A DNA stretch of 64,000 nucleotides from the NCBI RefSeq assembly GCF_000943555.1, contig NZ_JTDV01000010.1, positions 124,001 through 188,000 on the forward strand, in the 5' to 3' direction. Below the pieces are notes generated by a model. That model worked only from the letters and a program-made list of their open reading frames with translations, had not been told where the DNA came from and did not search any database. The stretch comes from Neotamlana nanhaiensis (GTDB lineage Bacteria; Bacteroidota; Bacteroidia; Flavobacteriales; Flavobacteriaceae). The translations under genes were made by a program, and so were the position numbers. Positions 8,402 through 17,464 of this stretch are shown here, piece after piece (within the stretch, counting starts at the first letter, position 1; each line of letters opens with the position of its first letter).

Positions 8402-9325
8402 ATGCATTTACTAAAACTCGATTGGAATCCCGTTACTGGCATTGATATTGTTGGAAATTTTAAAATCCATTTTTACAGCCTTATGTGGGTTGCCGCTTTT
8501 GTAGTTGGTTGGTACATTATGAAACGTATTTTTACTAAAGAAAAAATTGCTTTAGAAAATCTCGATCCGCTTTTTATTTATACCGTTTTAGCAACCATGC
8601 TTGGAGCGCGTTTAGGCCATGTGTTATTTTATCAATCGGAATTAATACAAGAAGACTTTTTTAGCATATTTCTGCCATTTAGTTTTAAAAATGGTGTTGA
8701 GTTCACGGGTTTTCAAGGTCTTGCTAGTCATGGTGCTGCCATTGGCATTATTATTGGCATGTATTTATACCGAAGAAAATACAAGTACAAATCGATACTT
8801 TGGATATTAGACCGCATTGTAATTGCTGTGGCTTCAGGAGCTGTTTTTATTAGAATTGGAAACTTTATAAATTCTGAAATTATTGGTAAACAATCGGGCG
8901 ACTTCCCTTTAGGCGTGCGTTTTATTCAAGATTATTACAACAAATATGAAGCGGTACAAATTACAGGCATTAAAAACGTACAAAAAGCTTATGATGCCAT
9001 TGCTAATAACGCTGAATTACTTAGCGCTGTACCATACAGACATCCAGCGCAATTATACGAATCGTTCTGCTATATTTTCGTGTTTTTAATTTTATTGTAT
9101 TTCTACGCAAAAACTAAAAAAAGTGAACAAACAGGCTTTTTATTTGGGCTATTTTTAATTCTATTATGGTCTATTCGTTTCTTTATTGAATTCTTTAAAG
9201 AACCCCAAGGCGAAGAATACATTAACTGGTTTGGTTTAAATACAGGACAATGGTTAAGTATTCCGTTTATTTTAATTGGACTTTATTTTATGTTTGTTTA
9301 CAAACCCAAAACTGTGGCAAAATAA
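8402..9325 (+). CDS. lgt: Prolipoprotein diacylglyceryl transferase
   Basis: Lgt transfers diacylglycerol from phosphatidylglycerol to the lipobox cysteine of prolipoproteins at the inner membrane. The 307-residue protein has about seven hydrophobic segments. Hallmarks are the FYSLMWVAAF region, GARLGHVLFYQ, the GLASHGAAIG stretch with the essential His, and RIGNFINSEIIGKQSG, the Lgt signature. A run around residues 180-205 is longer than in E. coli, as is common in this phylum. The stop overlaps the start of the following DUF192 lipoprotein gene by one base. The many lipoproteins in this window are its substrates. Confidence 0.96.
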   Translation: MHLLKLDWNPVTGIDIVGNFKIHFYSLMWVAAFVVGWYIMKRIFTKEKIALENLDPLFIYTVLATMLGARLGHVLFYQSELIQEDFFSIFLPFSFKNGVEFTGFQGLASHGAAIGIIIGMYLYRRKYKYKSILWILDRIVIAVASGAVFIRIGNFINSEIIGKQSGDFPLGVRFIQDYYNKYEAVQITGIKNVQKAYDAIANNAELLSAVPYRHPAQLYESFCYIFVFLILLYFYAKTKKSEQTGFLFGLFLILLWSIRFFIEFFKEPQGEEYINWFGLNTGQWLSIPFILIGLYFMFVYKPKTVAK

Positions 9326-9807
9326 TGACTATTAAATCCTACGTTTCGTATTTCTTGTTAAGTTTGGTAATTGTTTTCACGTCGTGTAAAGAAGACAAAA
9401 AAGTTATTAAACAAACCGAAATTAGCTTTACAAAAGAAGGCGAACTTACTATTTTTAAAAGTGACAGCACACAAGTTAAATTTGACATTGAAATAGCAGA
9501 AACCAAGTACGAAACCCAAACTGGTTTAATGTACAGAAATAGCATGAAAGCGAACCGTGGTATGCTTTTTATTTTTAATGATGTGCAACCGCGTTCGTTT
9601 TATATGAAAAATACAAAAATTGGATTGGATCTTATTTTTATTGATGACAATAATAAAATTGTTAGTTTTCAAAAAAACGCGAAACCTTATAATGAAGCTT
9701 CTTTACCATCAAACGTTCCTGCAAAATATGTTTTTGAAATTAATGCAGGCTTAGTTGATGAAAAACACATTCTGGTTGGCGATAGTATTGACTTTATAAA
9801 ACAATAG
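9325..9807 (+). CDS. DUF192 family lipoprotein
   Basis: The ATG at 9325 overlaps the lgt stop (TAATG) and begins a signal peptide ending at FTSC (Cys 21), so this start is preferred to an ATG 75 bases upstream inside lgt. The mature 140 residues are a DUF192 domain, with the family patterns TGLMYRNSM, GMLFIFND, RSFYMKNT and DLIFID. DUF192 proteins are small beta-barrel proteins of unknown function, common in bacteria and archaea. Its position after lgt fits its being a lipoprotein but says little about function. Confidence 0.88.
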   Translation: MTIKSYVSYFLLSLVIVFTSCKEDKKVIKQTEISFTKEGELTIFKSDSTQVKFDIEIAETKYETQTGLMYRNSMKANRGMLFIFNDVQPRSFYMKNTKIGLDLIFIDDNNKIVSFQKNAKPYNEASLPSNVPAKYVFEINAGLVDEKHILVGDSIDFIKQ

Positions 9808-9845
9808 TTATTTCTTTTTTGAAGTCCTAAATATCCTTAAAAACA

Positions 9846-9892
9846 AAAAAGCCCTAATTGAAAAAGAAGAATATCAATTAAAGCTTTTTTAA
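9846..9892 (+). terminator. Probable terminator after the DUF192 gene
   Basis: AAAAAGC..TAATTG at 9847-9861 pairs with CAATTA..GCTTTTT at about 9880-9892, leaving a small internal loop, followed by a T-run. It lies 40 bases after the last gene of the plus-strand operon. Confidence 0.5.
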
Positions 9893-9997
9893 AACTAACT
9901 AACTCAAAACGTGTCAAAACAATACTTTCATTTTGACAGCGCAAATATTGAATTATTATATTAATAAATTGTTACGATAATAAAAACTTACTATTAT

Positions 9998-10879
9998 TTA
10001 ATTGTTGTAACCAAAACGTCTCAATTGGTTTTGATTACTTCTCCAATTTTTATTCACCTTAACATATAAATCAAGGTGAATTTGCTTACCAAAAAAGGTT
10101 TCTAAATCTTTTCTAGCCTCAACGCCTACACGCTTTAAGGCACTACCTTTATGGCCAATTATAATACCTTTTTGTGTATCGCGTTCTACCATAATAACCG
10201 AGCGCACACGAATAATTTTTTCTTCTTCTAAAAACTCTTCAGTATCTACCTCAACGGCATAAGGAATTTCTTTTTTATAGTGCAGAAGAATTTTTTCGCG
10301 AATGGTTTCGTTTATAAAAAAACGCTCTGGTTTATCGGTAAGCTGGTCTTTAGGATAAAATGGTGGCGATTCAGGAAGTAACTCAATTATTCGGTTAAAA
10401 ACAGCCTCTACTTGAAAACCTTCTAAAGCAGATATAGGAATTATTTCGGCATTAGGTACTTGCTGCGACCACAGTTGCACTTGCTCTTCTAATTGTTCTT
10501 GATTTGAAACATCAATTTTATTTAAAAGTAATAAAACAGGTATTTTTGAATTTGTTATTTTATTAAAAAAGGCTTCATCTTTTAAAGCATTTTCACCAAT
10601 TTCAACCATATAAATAAGCACATCGGCATCTTCAAACGCCGATTTTACAAAATCCATCATCGATTCCTGTAACTCATAAGCGGGCTTAATGATACCTGGC
10701 GTATCACTAAAAACTACCTGAAAATCGTCACCATTTACAATACCCAAAATACGATGACGTGTTGTTTGCGCTTTTGAGGTTATAATAGAGAGTTTCTCGC
10801 CTACAAAAGCATTCATTAAGGTAGATTTACCTACGTTAGGATTTCCTATAATATTTACAAAACCAGCTTTATGCTTCAT
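9998..10879 (-). CDS. era: GTPase Era
   Basis: Era is a GTPase required for 30S ribosome maturation, binding the 3' end of 16S rRNA through a KH domain. I choose the ATG at the complement of 10877-10879, giving 293 residues with the G1 motif GNPNVGKS at residues 12-19, DTPG (G3), NKID (G4) and a C-terminal KH domain (GIIIGHKGSALKRVG). An upstream in-frame ATG at 10933 would add 18 unconserved residues and abuts the terminator hairpin of the preceding gene, so it is unlikely. Confidence 0.95.
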   Translation of the reverse strand: MKHKAGFVNIIGNPNVGKSTLMNAFVGEKLSIITSKAQTTRHRILGIVNGDDFQVVFSDTPGIIKPAYELQESMMDFVKSAFEDADVLIYMVEIGENALKDEAFFNKITNSKIPVLLLLNKIDVSNQEQLEEQVQLWSQQVPNAEIIPISALEGFQVEAVFNRIIELLPESPPFYPKDQLTDKPERFFINETIREKILLHYKKEIPYAVEVDTEEFLEEEKIIRVRSVIMVERDTQKGIIIGHKGSALKRVGVEARKDLETFFGKQIHLDLYVKVNKNWRSNQNQLRRFGYNN

Positions 10880-10933
10880 TTTAAAAAATTTATTTGCTGC
10901 AAAGGTACAACTTGGTATTTTATTTTGTTCCAT

Positions 10934-10967
10934 AAAAAAAGGTGCTAAACGTATTTAGCACCTTTTT
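10934..10967 (-). terminator. Rho-independent terminator after the FKBP gene
   Basis: GGTGCTAAA-CGTA-TTTAGCACC (10941-10962), flanked by A and T runs, forms a perfect 9-bp stem. On the minus strand it follows the FKBP gene (stop at 10986) and precedes era. Confidence 0.88.
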
Positions 10968-10985
10968 ACGAAGTTTATTATTTAA

Positions 10986-11690
10986 TTACTCTAATATTTC
11001 TAGTAATTCTACATCGAAAATTAAAGTTGCATTTGGCTCAATTTTTCCACCTGGTCTTGGGTTTGCACCGTATGCAATATCGCTAGGCACAAAAAACTTA
11101 TACTTTGCGCCTTCTTTCATTAACTGTAAACCTTCAGTCCAACCTTTTATTACTTGTGTTACTCCAAATTCGGCTGGTGTACCTTTATCTACAGAGCTAT
11201 CGAAAACTGTACCATCAATTAAAGTTCCATGATAGTGAACTTTTACTCTATCGGTAGTGGTTGGTGTTGCGCCTGTTCCTTCTTTTAAAACAATATATTG
11301 TAAACCACTTTCGGTTGTTACAACACCATCTTTTGCTTTATTTTCAGCTAAAAACTTCTCGCCTTCTTCTTTATTTTGCTTCGCTTTTTCTTGTCTTTTA
11401 GCTAACTCTTCTTGTTGTTTTTTCTGAAAATAGGTTCTTATTAATTGTTGTGCTTGAGTGGCATCTATTTGCATATCTGTAGAATCGGTAACATTCATAA
11501 AGCCTTGAATAAAAAGCTCTGTATCGAACTCATCGAAGCTATTTTTTACGTTTTTAGCCACATCCATACCAATGGCATAACTTACAGAGTCTATTTCTGT
11601 TGTTAAGGGTTTATTTGTAACACCTTGTTTGTTACATGATACAAGTAGCACTGCTACAATTGCTAAACTTAAAAATCTCATTAGTTTCAT
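10986..11690 (-). CDS. FKBP-type peptidyl-prolyl isomerase, lipoprotein (FkpA/Mip-like)
   Basis: A 234-residue exported isomerase. The signal peptide ends at LLVSC (lipidated Cys 19). Residues about 30-115 form the helical FKBP_N dimerisation region (SVSYAIGMDVAKN, then a Q/K-rich helix), and residues about 130-234 the FKBP catalytic domain (GTVFDSSVDKGTPAEFGVTQVIKGW, YGANPRPGG, IFDVELLEI). This is the architecture of E. coli FkpA and Legionella Mip, general periplasmic folding helpers. The start could be the first ATG or the ATG three codons later. It is a single-gene unit bounded by terminators. Confidence 0.92.
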   Translation of the reverse strand: MKLMRFLSLAIVAVLLVSCNKQGVTNKPLTTEIDSVSYAIGMDVAKNVKNSFDEFDTELFIQGFMNVTDSTDMQIDATQAQQLIRTYFQKKQQEELAKRQEKAKQNKEEGEKFLAENKAKDGVVTTESGLQYIVLKEGTGATPTTTDRVKVHYHGTLIDGTVFDSSVDKGTPAEFGVTQVIKGWTEGLQLMKEGAKYKFFVPSDIAYGANPRPGGKIEPNATLIFDVELLEILE

Positions 11691-11754
11691 TTTATTTTTT
11701 ATTGATTGCCAAAAATAGGAAAAATAATATTGAAGACTAAACTATTTAGAAATA

Positions 11755-11782
11755 AAAAAGGAATGCTCTCGCATTCCTTTTC
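11755..11782 (-). terminator. Rho-independent terminator after the response regulator-GT2 gene
   Basis: AAAAGGAATGC-TCTC-GCATTCCTTTT forms a perfect stem with an A/T-run boundary about 20 bases past the stop of the minus-strand gene that ends at 11802. Confidence 0.88.
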
Positions 11783-11801
11783 CAAACAATCAATCAACTT
11801 A

Positions 11802-12989
11802 CTAGTTGCTATTAACAACCATGCTCTTTATTGGTGTGCTATTAACCTTTCTCTTTTTTCTATAAACCCATGCAATTTGACCTAACTGCATAACTATTTT
11901 AACCGAATCTTTCATTGATAATTTTGAACCATCGGCATGAATCCATCGTTTTAATGGTTGCTCGCATAGCAATGTTCTTGCTTGTTTTAAACCAAAATGA
12001 TGACTTATGCGTTTAAATATTTCAACATCAAATATCCATTGGGTAACAAATTTTTCTCCAAATGCAATGTTTATAACATCTTTTCTAAAAATTTTAGCAC
12101 CACACTGAGTATCTTTAAAATCCATTTTCAAGATTTTACGGATAATATAATTAATGGTTAAACTTATAATTTTTCTTGCCGATTCTTTGGTTATGTTAGC
12201 GCCCATTCTAGAAATTCTAGAACCGCTTACTATTTTAAAGTTTGAAGCTTCAATGGTTTTTACTAAATCGTCGAAATCTTCTAAATCGGTCGATAAATCG
12301 GCATCTAAAAAACCAATAAAATCTAAATCGTTTTTGGCCGCCATATGCAGCATACCTAAACGTACCGCTTCTGCCTTTCCTCCATTTTTCTCACAATTAT
12401 ATACCGTGATAAAATCTTCTCTTCCTTTTTGTAAATTCTTTAAAACATCGAGTGTATTATCTTTACTTCCATCGTTAACAAAGCATAAATGATAACCAGA
12501 ATACTTATCGATATAACTTAAAAACTCATCACTTAATAAGCGTTCTTCTTCGTTGTAACATGGAATAACCACGCCAACACATCGCTGTTGAATTACAACT
12601 TCGTCATTTAAGGTGCATTTTGTTTCATCGGGCACACCAATTAAACGTTTTACTCGAGCGCAAACCTCGTTTAAACTTAGCGGCTTTTTCATGTAATCGT
12701 CTATTCCTAAATCGAATCCCTTAGTAATCACATCGTCTTGTGTGTTTCCAGAAAGCACCATAATAGAAGTTTTAGGTTTATCAGATTTTCGAATATGCTC
12801 TACCACTTCTAATCCTGAAATCTCAGGCATGTTAATATCTACAATTACTAAATCTGGATTAAATGTTTTAAAAACCTCTAAGCCTTTTTTAGAGTTTGTT
12901 TCAATGGCTACTTCGTAACCAAGCTCGGTTAATCTTTTTTGTAATGGCAGTAAAACTAACTGCTGATCGTCGATTGCTAAAACTTTCAT
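11802..12989 (-). CDS. Response regulator receiver domain fused to a GT2 glycosyltransferase
   Basis: A 395-residue cytoplasmic protein with two complete domains. Residues 1-118 are a CheY-like receiver: acidic pair DD at 7-8, phospho-acceptor D51 in VIVDINMP, conserved Lys 102 before Pro. Residues about 137-365 are a family 2 glycosyltransferase of the polyprenyl-phosphate sugar transferase type: VIPCYNEEERL, VNDGSKDNT and the metal-binding FLDADLSTD (D229, D231). There is no DNA-binding domain, so phosphorylation probably controls the transferase directly. The likely reaction is sugar nucleotide plus undecaprenyl phosphate giving a lipid-linked sugar donor; this is inferred from family resemblance. 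It is transcribed divergently from a large GT-C-like membrane protein that could use that donor. The promoter carries the repeated box of the locus. Confidence 0.9.
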   Translation of the reverse strand: MKVLAIDDQQLVLLPLQKRLTELGYEVAIETNSKKGLEVFKTFNPDLVIVDINMPEISGLEVVEHIRKSDKPKTSIMVLSGNTQDDVITKGFDLGIDDYMKKPLSLNEVCARVKRLIGVPDETKCTLNDEVVIQQRCVGVVIPCYNEEERLLSDEFLSYIDKYSGYHLCFVNDGSKDNTLDVLKNLQKGREDFITVYNCEKNGGKAEAVRLGMLHMAAKNDLDFIGFLDADLSTDLEDFDDLVKTIEASNFKIVSGSRISRMGANITKESARKIISLTINYIIRKILKMDFKDTQCGAKIFRKDVINIAFGEKFVTQWIFDVEIFKRISHHFGLKQARTLLCEQPLKRWIHADGSKLSMKDSVKIVMQLGQIAWVYRKKRKVNSTPIKSMVVNSN

Positions 12990-13020
12990 AACTAAGTTGA
13001 TTTGTTACTGATTTGGATTA

Positions 13021-13111
13021 CAAATGTATTACGATAACTCACTGAAAAAGCTTATTTTAGTTTAAGGGAATATATTGTGTAGACGAATGGTATTTTAGTA
13101 TAGACGAGTGA
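13021..13111 (-). promoter_or_regulatory. Box A: promoter and repeated regulator site upstream of the REC-GT2 gene
   Basis: On the plus strand TAGACGAATGG lies at 13080-13090 and a second copy TAGACGAGTGA at 13101-13111, exactly 21 bp apart (two helical turns). On the minus strand the exact -7 element TACATTTG is the complement of 13021-13028, so the first box begins 59 bp upstream of it. The site lies between divergent genes. For the plus-strand gene at 13166 a -7-like TATCTTTA is at 13136-13143, so the same boxes may also serve that direction. Tandem repeats one or two turns apart are the usual binding pattern of LytTR regulators. Confidence 0.72.
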
Positions 13112-13165
13112 AAAAATTTAGTACAAACCAATTTATATCTTTACTTTTATTAACAAAACAACAAG

Positions 13166-16100
13166 TTGAAACCCGAAAAATCTAACAAATATTTAATAGC
13201 AGCGCTTCTTTTAGGGTTGGCATTTCATGGGAGTTCTATTTTTTTTACTTTAGAAACCACTTACGATGCTTTGATACATTTGTTTTTTGCCGATCATTAT
13301 GCGAATAGCTGGTTTGAACCATGGAATTACGAATGGTACACTGGTTTTACCGTACAAAGCTACCCGCCATTGGTGCATCAATCTATTGGTTTACTGTCGT
13401 ATGTTGGCGGTGTAAAATTTGGAATGTTTGCAGTAGCGCTAATTGCAATTATTTTATTTATAACGGGTTCTTACCGCTTTTCTTTACTCATTTCTGGCAA
13501 CCGAACTGTTGCTGGTTACGCCTCGGTTTTAGCTGTATTTTCGTCGTCGTTTGTAGAAACCTTACATATTTTTGGTCAGTTACCTAGTATTGTTGGTGTA
13601 TCGGTTTTAATGCATGCCTTACCCGAAATATATTTATGGATTAAAACGGGAAAAAAATGGTATTTAGCCACCTGTTTATCGCTTATTGCTGTTACTGTAA
13701 CCTCGCATCACGTTACCCCTATTTTTGGTATGGTATTTTTTATATTCCCATTAATAGGAATGGTAATTATGGATGTTTCTCGAGAGCAGGTTAACACCAC
13801 TAAAGAAGTAACTTTCAAGATTTTTTTAAACAGCTTTTTTAAACTTTTTAAACGTATTGTTATTTTTGGAGGTTGCTCGCTGGTTTTAATAGTAGGTTGT
13901 ATACTACCTTATTGGATAAACTCGAAAGCCAACCCAATAACTCAAGTTCCTATTCCACACGGTTCGCGCGATAATTTTTTAGAAATAACCTCGTCCGGAC
14001 TCGTATTTTTCCTAATTCCTTGGGGCGTTTTATTAGTGCTTTTACCTTATATTTTTTACAGATATTATAGCAAGCGTTATATTTTTTTTGGTTTATCTAT
14101 TACCATTCTAACTATTTTAGGTACGGGCGGAACGACGCCAATTCCAATTAAAGTTTTAGGCGAAACGGCATTTAACATATTAACCTTAGATAGATTTACA
14201 CTTTGGGCTTCTATAATGTCCATTCCTCTTATGGGTGAATTTGCATATCGATTTGTTGAAGGCGATATGAAAGCATTAATTCAAAATAAGTTTGGTGCAA
14301 TATATCATCGTATAATTGGCGGAATTTTAGCTGGTTTATTTGTGTTTATGGTCGTTTTTACTATGAGTTTAAATTATTTTAGACCATCGCAACCGCAAAA
14401 AATTAAAATGCTACCTATTGTTAATTTCTTAAATCAAGACGACCATGACAAGTGGCGATTTTTAACCCTAGGATTTGGCGATCAAATGGCGTGGCTAAGT
14501 GCACAAACAAACGCTATGACTGTTGATGGAAATTACCATTCGGCACGTCGTTTACCCGAATTAACCACGCGCCCCATAGAACGTTTAGAAAACTCTAAAT
14601 TTAAAGGTGTAGCTGGCATTGGCTCGTTACAACAATTTTTAACCACTCCCGAAAAATATAATTTAAAATACATTTTCTCGAACGATAAATTCTACGATCC
14701 TATTCTATTTTTTTGTGGTTGGCAACGTCTGCGACAATTAGAAAATGGTATTATGGTTTGGGAACGACTAAATATTCCTCCAGTTTCATCTATTTTACCC
14801 AAAGAAGATGTCGCTAAATGGCTAAAAATTCACTGGGGCATTATGCCGTTTTTAACTGTTTTAATTGCTTTTATTTTAAATATACAAATGCTATGGGTTA
14901 ACATGCTAAAAACCCGTGTAAAGCCTCCTAAGGCGTTTTTAAAATTTAGTATTACTTACAATAAATTTAATAGAAATGTTTTAAGAATTACACATGTGTG
15001 GTCCCTTTTTCTGGCGATAGTTGTGTGTTACGGCATTTATTTATTTTATTTAAAAAACGATTCACAACGAAGTCCTGAAAATGCAATTATAGCATATTAT
15101 GATGCATTAGATTTTAAAGAATTTGAAAAAGCCCACAGCTTAATAGACCCTAAAAGCAACATACCCATTGCGCAATATATGTTAGAAATTTCGGTTACAG
15201 ACGGCTTATTAAGCAGTTATGCTAAAATGGATGCCATAAAAGCCGAAGTAATAATGCATAACGATAGTACAGCCACAGCTACGGTATTTACAAACTGGAT
15301 TACCCCTTTGGAAAAAATTGCTAAAACCGACTATAAATCGCTTACTAAAATAAAAGGAAAATGGTATTTATTACCCGATGATCTTGATAACGATTTACCT
15401 CCAGACCAACTTTACTCAAACAACGTTACTAAATATTACAACCAAGGTCGCCGCCGTATTACCACCGAACAAACACACCACGAGGATATTTTAAAACAAC
15501 CCGTTTTAGAGGTAATTTCTGCAAAACTTGTAAAATACAATGGTAGTTATGCTATAATTGGCGAAGTACAAAATATTGACAATGTACCAGCCGATATAAT
15601 TTTAAAAGGTACACTTTACAACAATAACAATAAACAACTAGCAACCTATAATGCAAAATACCATGTAAAGCATAAACTTATGCCTAAGGAAACTAGTAGT
15701 TTCAGGATTAATTTTGAAGGCATCGCATGGTCTAAAACACAAGATTCTATTCCAGATACTTTTAACCCCGATGAATTTACTCCCGTAGCATTCGAGGAAC
15801 AACCCACCAAATTCAATTTACAAGCAGCTGGAAACGTAGCCGGATCTGATTTATACAAAAGTGTTGTACTAAGCGACCTAAGTATTAACCAAAACAGTAT
15901 AAGCGGCAATTTATTTAATAGTGGCATTCAAGAAATTACTATTCCTCAATTACTTATAACGTATTACGATGAAAATAAATCGATGCTTTGGGTGGACCAC
16001 TTATTTATAAAAGAAGGTGTTAGGCAAGAGCGCAAACAAGATTTTAATTATCCTATTTTAAATGAAGGTGCTGTAGAAATAATTAATTCTAGCATGAAAA

Positions 16101-16258
16101 ACATTTTTGTTAATGGTTTACCTAATGAAGATATTTCGAATAAAATTGTTCCTAATCGTATTTTAAATCATGTAAATAGCGAGCTTCAACCTATAAATCA
16201 CCCTGATTTTAGTTTTATAAAAATTGAAATCAACACCTATATTGCTAGTCCATTTTAA
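13166..16258 (+). CDS. Large polytopic membrane protein, PTPS-related/GT-C-like, with extracytoplasmic C-terminal region
   Basis: A 1030-residue protein. The first about 390 residues hold many hydrophobic segments with a loop after the first one containing YDALIH and a later YPPL motif, the pattern of 6-pyruvoyl-tetrahydropterin synthase-related membrane proteins and of GT-C lipid-sugar-dependent glycosyltransferases (acidic residue in the first loop). Further hydrophobic segments lie near 555-575 and 630-650. Residues about 660-1030 look extracytoplasmic, starting with an NTF2-like helix-sheet unit (ENAIIAYYDALDFKEFEKAHSLI) and continuing with beta-sandwich-like parts. The start is TTG at 13166; no ATG is near. 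It overlaps nothing and abuts the next gene (stop TAA, then ATG). It probably builds or modifies a surface glycan; substrate unknown. Confidence 0.72.
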   Translation: MKPEKSNKYLIAALLLGLAFHGSSIFFTLETTYDALIHLFFADHYANSWFEPWNYEWYTGFTVQSYPPLVHQSIGLLSYVGGVKFGMFAVALIAIILFITGSYRFSLLISGNRTVAGYASVLAVFSSSFVETLHIFGQLPSIVGVSVLMHALPEIYLWIKTGKKWYLATCLSLIAVTVTSHHVTPIFGMVFFIFPLIGMVIMDVSREQVNTTKEVTFKIFLNSFFKLFKRIVIFGGCSLVLIVGCILPYWINSKANPITQVPIPHGSRDNFLEITSSGLVFFLIPWGVLLVLLPYIFYRYYSKRYIFFGLSITILTILGTGGTTPIPIKVLGETAFNILTLDRFTLWASIMSIPLMGEFAYRFVEGDMKALIQNKFGAIYHRIIGGILAGLFVFMVVFTMSLNYFRPSQPQKIKMLPIVNFLNQDDHDKWRFLTLGFGDQMAWLSAQTNAMTVDGNYHSARRLPELTTRPIERLENSKFKGVAGIGSLQQFLTTPEKYNLKYIFSNDKFYDPILFFCGWQRLRQLENGIMVWERLNIPPVSSILPKEDVAKWLKIHWGIMPFLTVLIAFILNIQMLWVNMLKTRVKPPKAFLKFSITYNKFNRNVLRITHVWSLFLAIVVCYGIYLFYLKNDSQRSPENAIIAYYDALDFKEFEKAHSLIDPKSNIPIAQYMLEISVTDGLLSSYAKMDAIKAEVIMHNDSTATATVFTNWITPLEKIAKTDYKSLTKIKGKWYLLPDDLDNDLPPDQLYSNNVTKYYNQGRRRITTEQTHHEDILKQPVLEVISAKLVKYNGSYAIIGEVQNIDNVPADIILKGTLYNNNNKQLATYNAKYHVKHKLMPKETSSFRINFEGIAWSKTQDSIPDTFNPDEFTPVAFEEQPTKFNLQAAGNVAGSDLYKSVVLSDLSINQNSISGNLFNSGIQEITIPQLLITYYDENKSMLWVDHLFIKEGVRQERKQDFNYPILNEGAVEIINSSMKNIFVNGLPNEDISNKIVPNRILNHVNSELQPINHPDFSFIKIEINTYIASPF

Positions 16259-17464
16259 ATGAAATTAAAATTAATATACATATTACTTTTAAGCTTGGTT
16301 TCAGTTATTTTTTCTGAAGCTCAGCAAAATTCATCTATAAAATTATTAACTAACACCGCATCAATACCTGTTGGCGAACCTATCGTTTTAAAATTTTCAA
16401 GCAGTACTAATTTAAAACCCCTTTTATATTGCTCAAATAGTTATGGTAGCACCGTTTTAGCATCAAAGCTAAATAACAACATTTTAGAATTTACTATCCC
16501 AACAAACATGACCAATAAAATTGGAGCTATAAACTGGAAAATACTTGGTACACCCGAAAATATTTCAGGCCATTTAACCATTGTTCCAAAACCCCAAGTA
16601 GCATCAATGGAAACCTACATTGGGCCGCCAAGTATTGAAGCCGGCGGTACAGATTATAGTATGCTTGTTGTAATTCCTACCGATAGTTTAGACAACCCTG
16701 TACCAACCAATACTTTAGTAAACGTAAAACATCAATTTATAAATATTGAAGAAACTAATGCCGTTTATACCAAAAACCTAATAGCTTACCGTAATATTTA
16801 CGCACATAAAAAAGATGGACGCATTTTGGTGTCTTCTGAAAGTTTAGGAACAAATTCAAAAGAATTCACGGTAAATGCTATGCCTGCAATTCCATCAAAT
16901 TTTACCATTATGGTAAATCGGCCACATAATTACGCCGATGGAAACCAAATAACCACGTGCACGACTTCTGTAATAAAAGATGCACATAACAATGTGGTAA
17001 GTGATGGTACTTTTGTTAACTTTTTTATTACGAATAATAAAGGTTACGTTTTAAAGTCATCGGGGTTAACCATTAACGGCATTGCTACTGCTAAAATTAT
17101 TCATCCAGATTATGGCGACACTTGGCGCATAAAAGCCTATGTTGAAGGTATGGCCGAAAGCAACTCTATTTTGGTAAGCTACCAACAAGTTATTCAAGAT
17201 TTTGAAGTTGCTTTTAAAAATAAAAACCGCAATCTAACCATTGGACCTTTACAAAGTTTTATGAAACAGATGATACCCGATGGCATGCAGGTAAAACTTC
17301 AAATTCATCAAAACAACAAACGCATTGAAACCTTTATAAAAACTTCTTTTAATGGCTATGTAACCTTTAATTTAAAACCCGAAATTTTTAAAAACGGCAC
17401 ATATGATATAACCGTTGAAACTGCTGGAATTACAAAAGAATTTAAAACCTTAACGTTATGGTAA
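16259..17464 (+). CDS. Secreted protein with bacterial Ig-like (Big_1-type) domain
   Basis: A 401-residue exported protein with a signal peptide (about residues 1-21, cleavage before QQNSS). The rest is beta-rich. Residues about 225-310 fit the Big_1/invasin Ig-like pattern: YADGNQITTC, SVIKDAHNNVVSDGTFVNF, then GIATAKI. It begins directly at the stop of the preceding membrane protein and overlaps the following glycosidase gene by 7 bases, so the three are one transcript. A periplasmic or surface structural role in the glycan system is inferred from context only. Confidence 0.72.
   Translation: MKLKLIYILLLSLVSVIFSEAQQNSSIKLLTNTASIPVGEPIVLKFSSSTNLKPLLYCSNSYGSTVLASKLNNNILEFTIPTNMTNKIGAINWKILGTPENISGHLTIVPKPQVASMETYIGPPSIEAGGTDYSMLVVIPTDSLDNPVPTNTLVNVKHQFINIEETNAVYTKNLIAYRNIYAHKKDGRILVSSESLGTNSKEFTVNAMPAIPSNFTIMVNRPHNYADGNQITTCTTSVIKDAHNNVVSDGTFVNFFITNNKGYVLKSSGLTINGIATAKIIHPDYGDTWRIKAYVEGMAESNSILVSYQQVIQDFEVAFKNKNRNLTIGPLQSFMKQMIPDGMQVKLQIHQNNKRIETFIKTSFNGYVTFNLKPEIFKNGTYDITVETAGITKEFKTLTLW

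Noticed and set aside
10880-10933. Longer start of era (18 extra codons)
   Set aside because: The extension is not like the family and its start codon abuts the terminator hairpin at 10934-10967.
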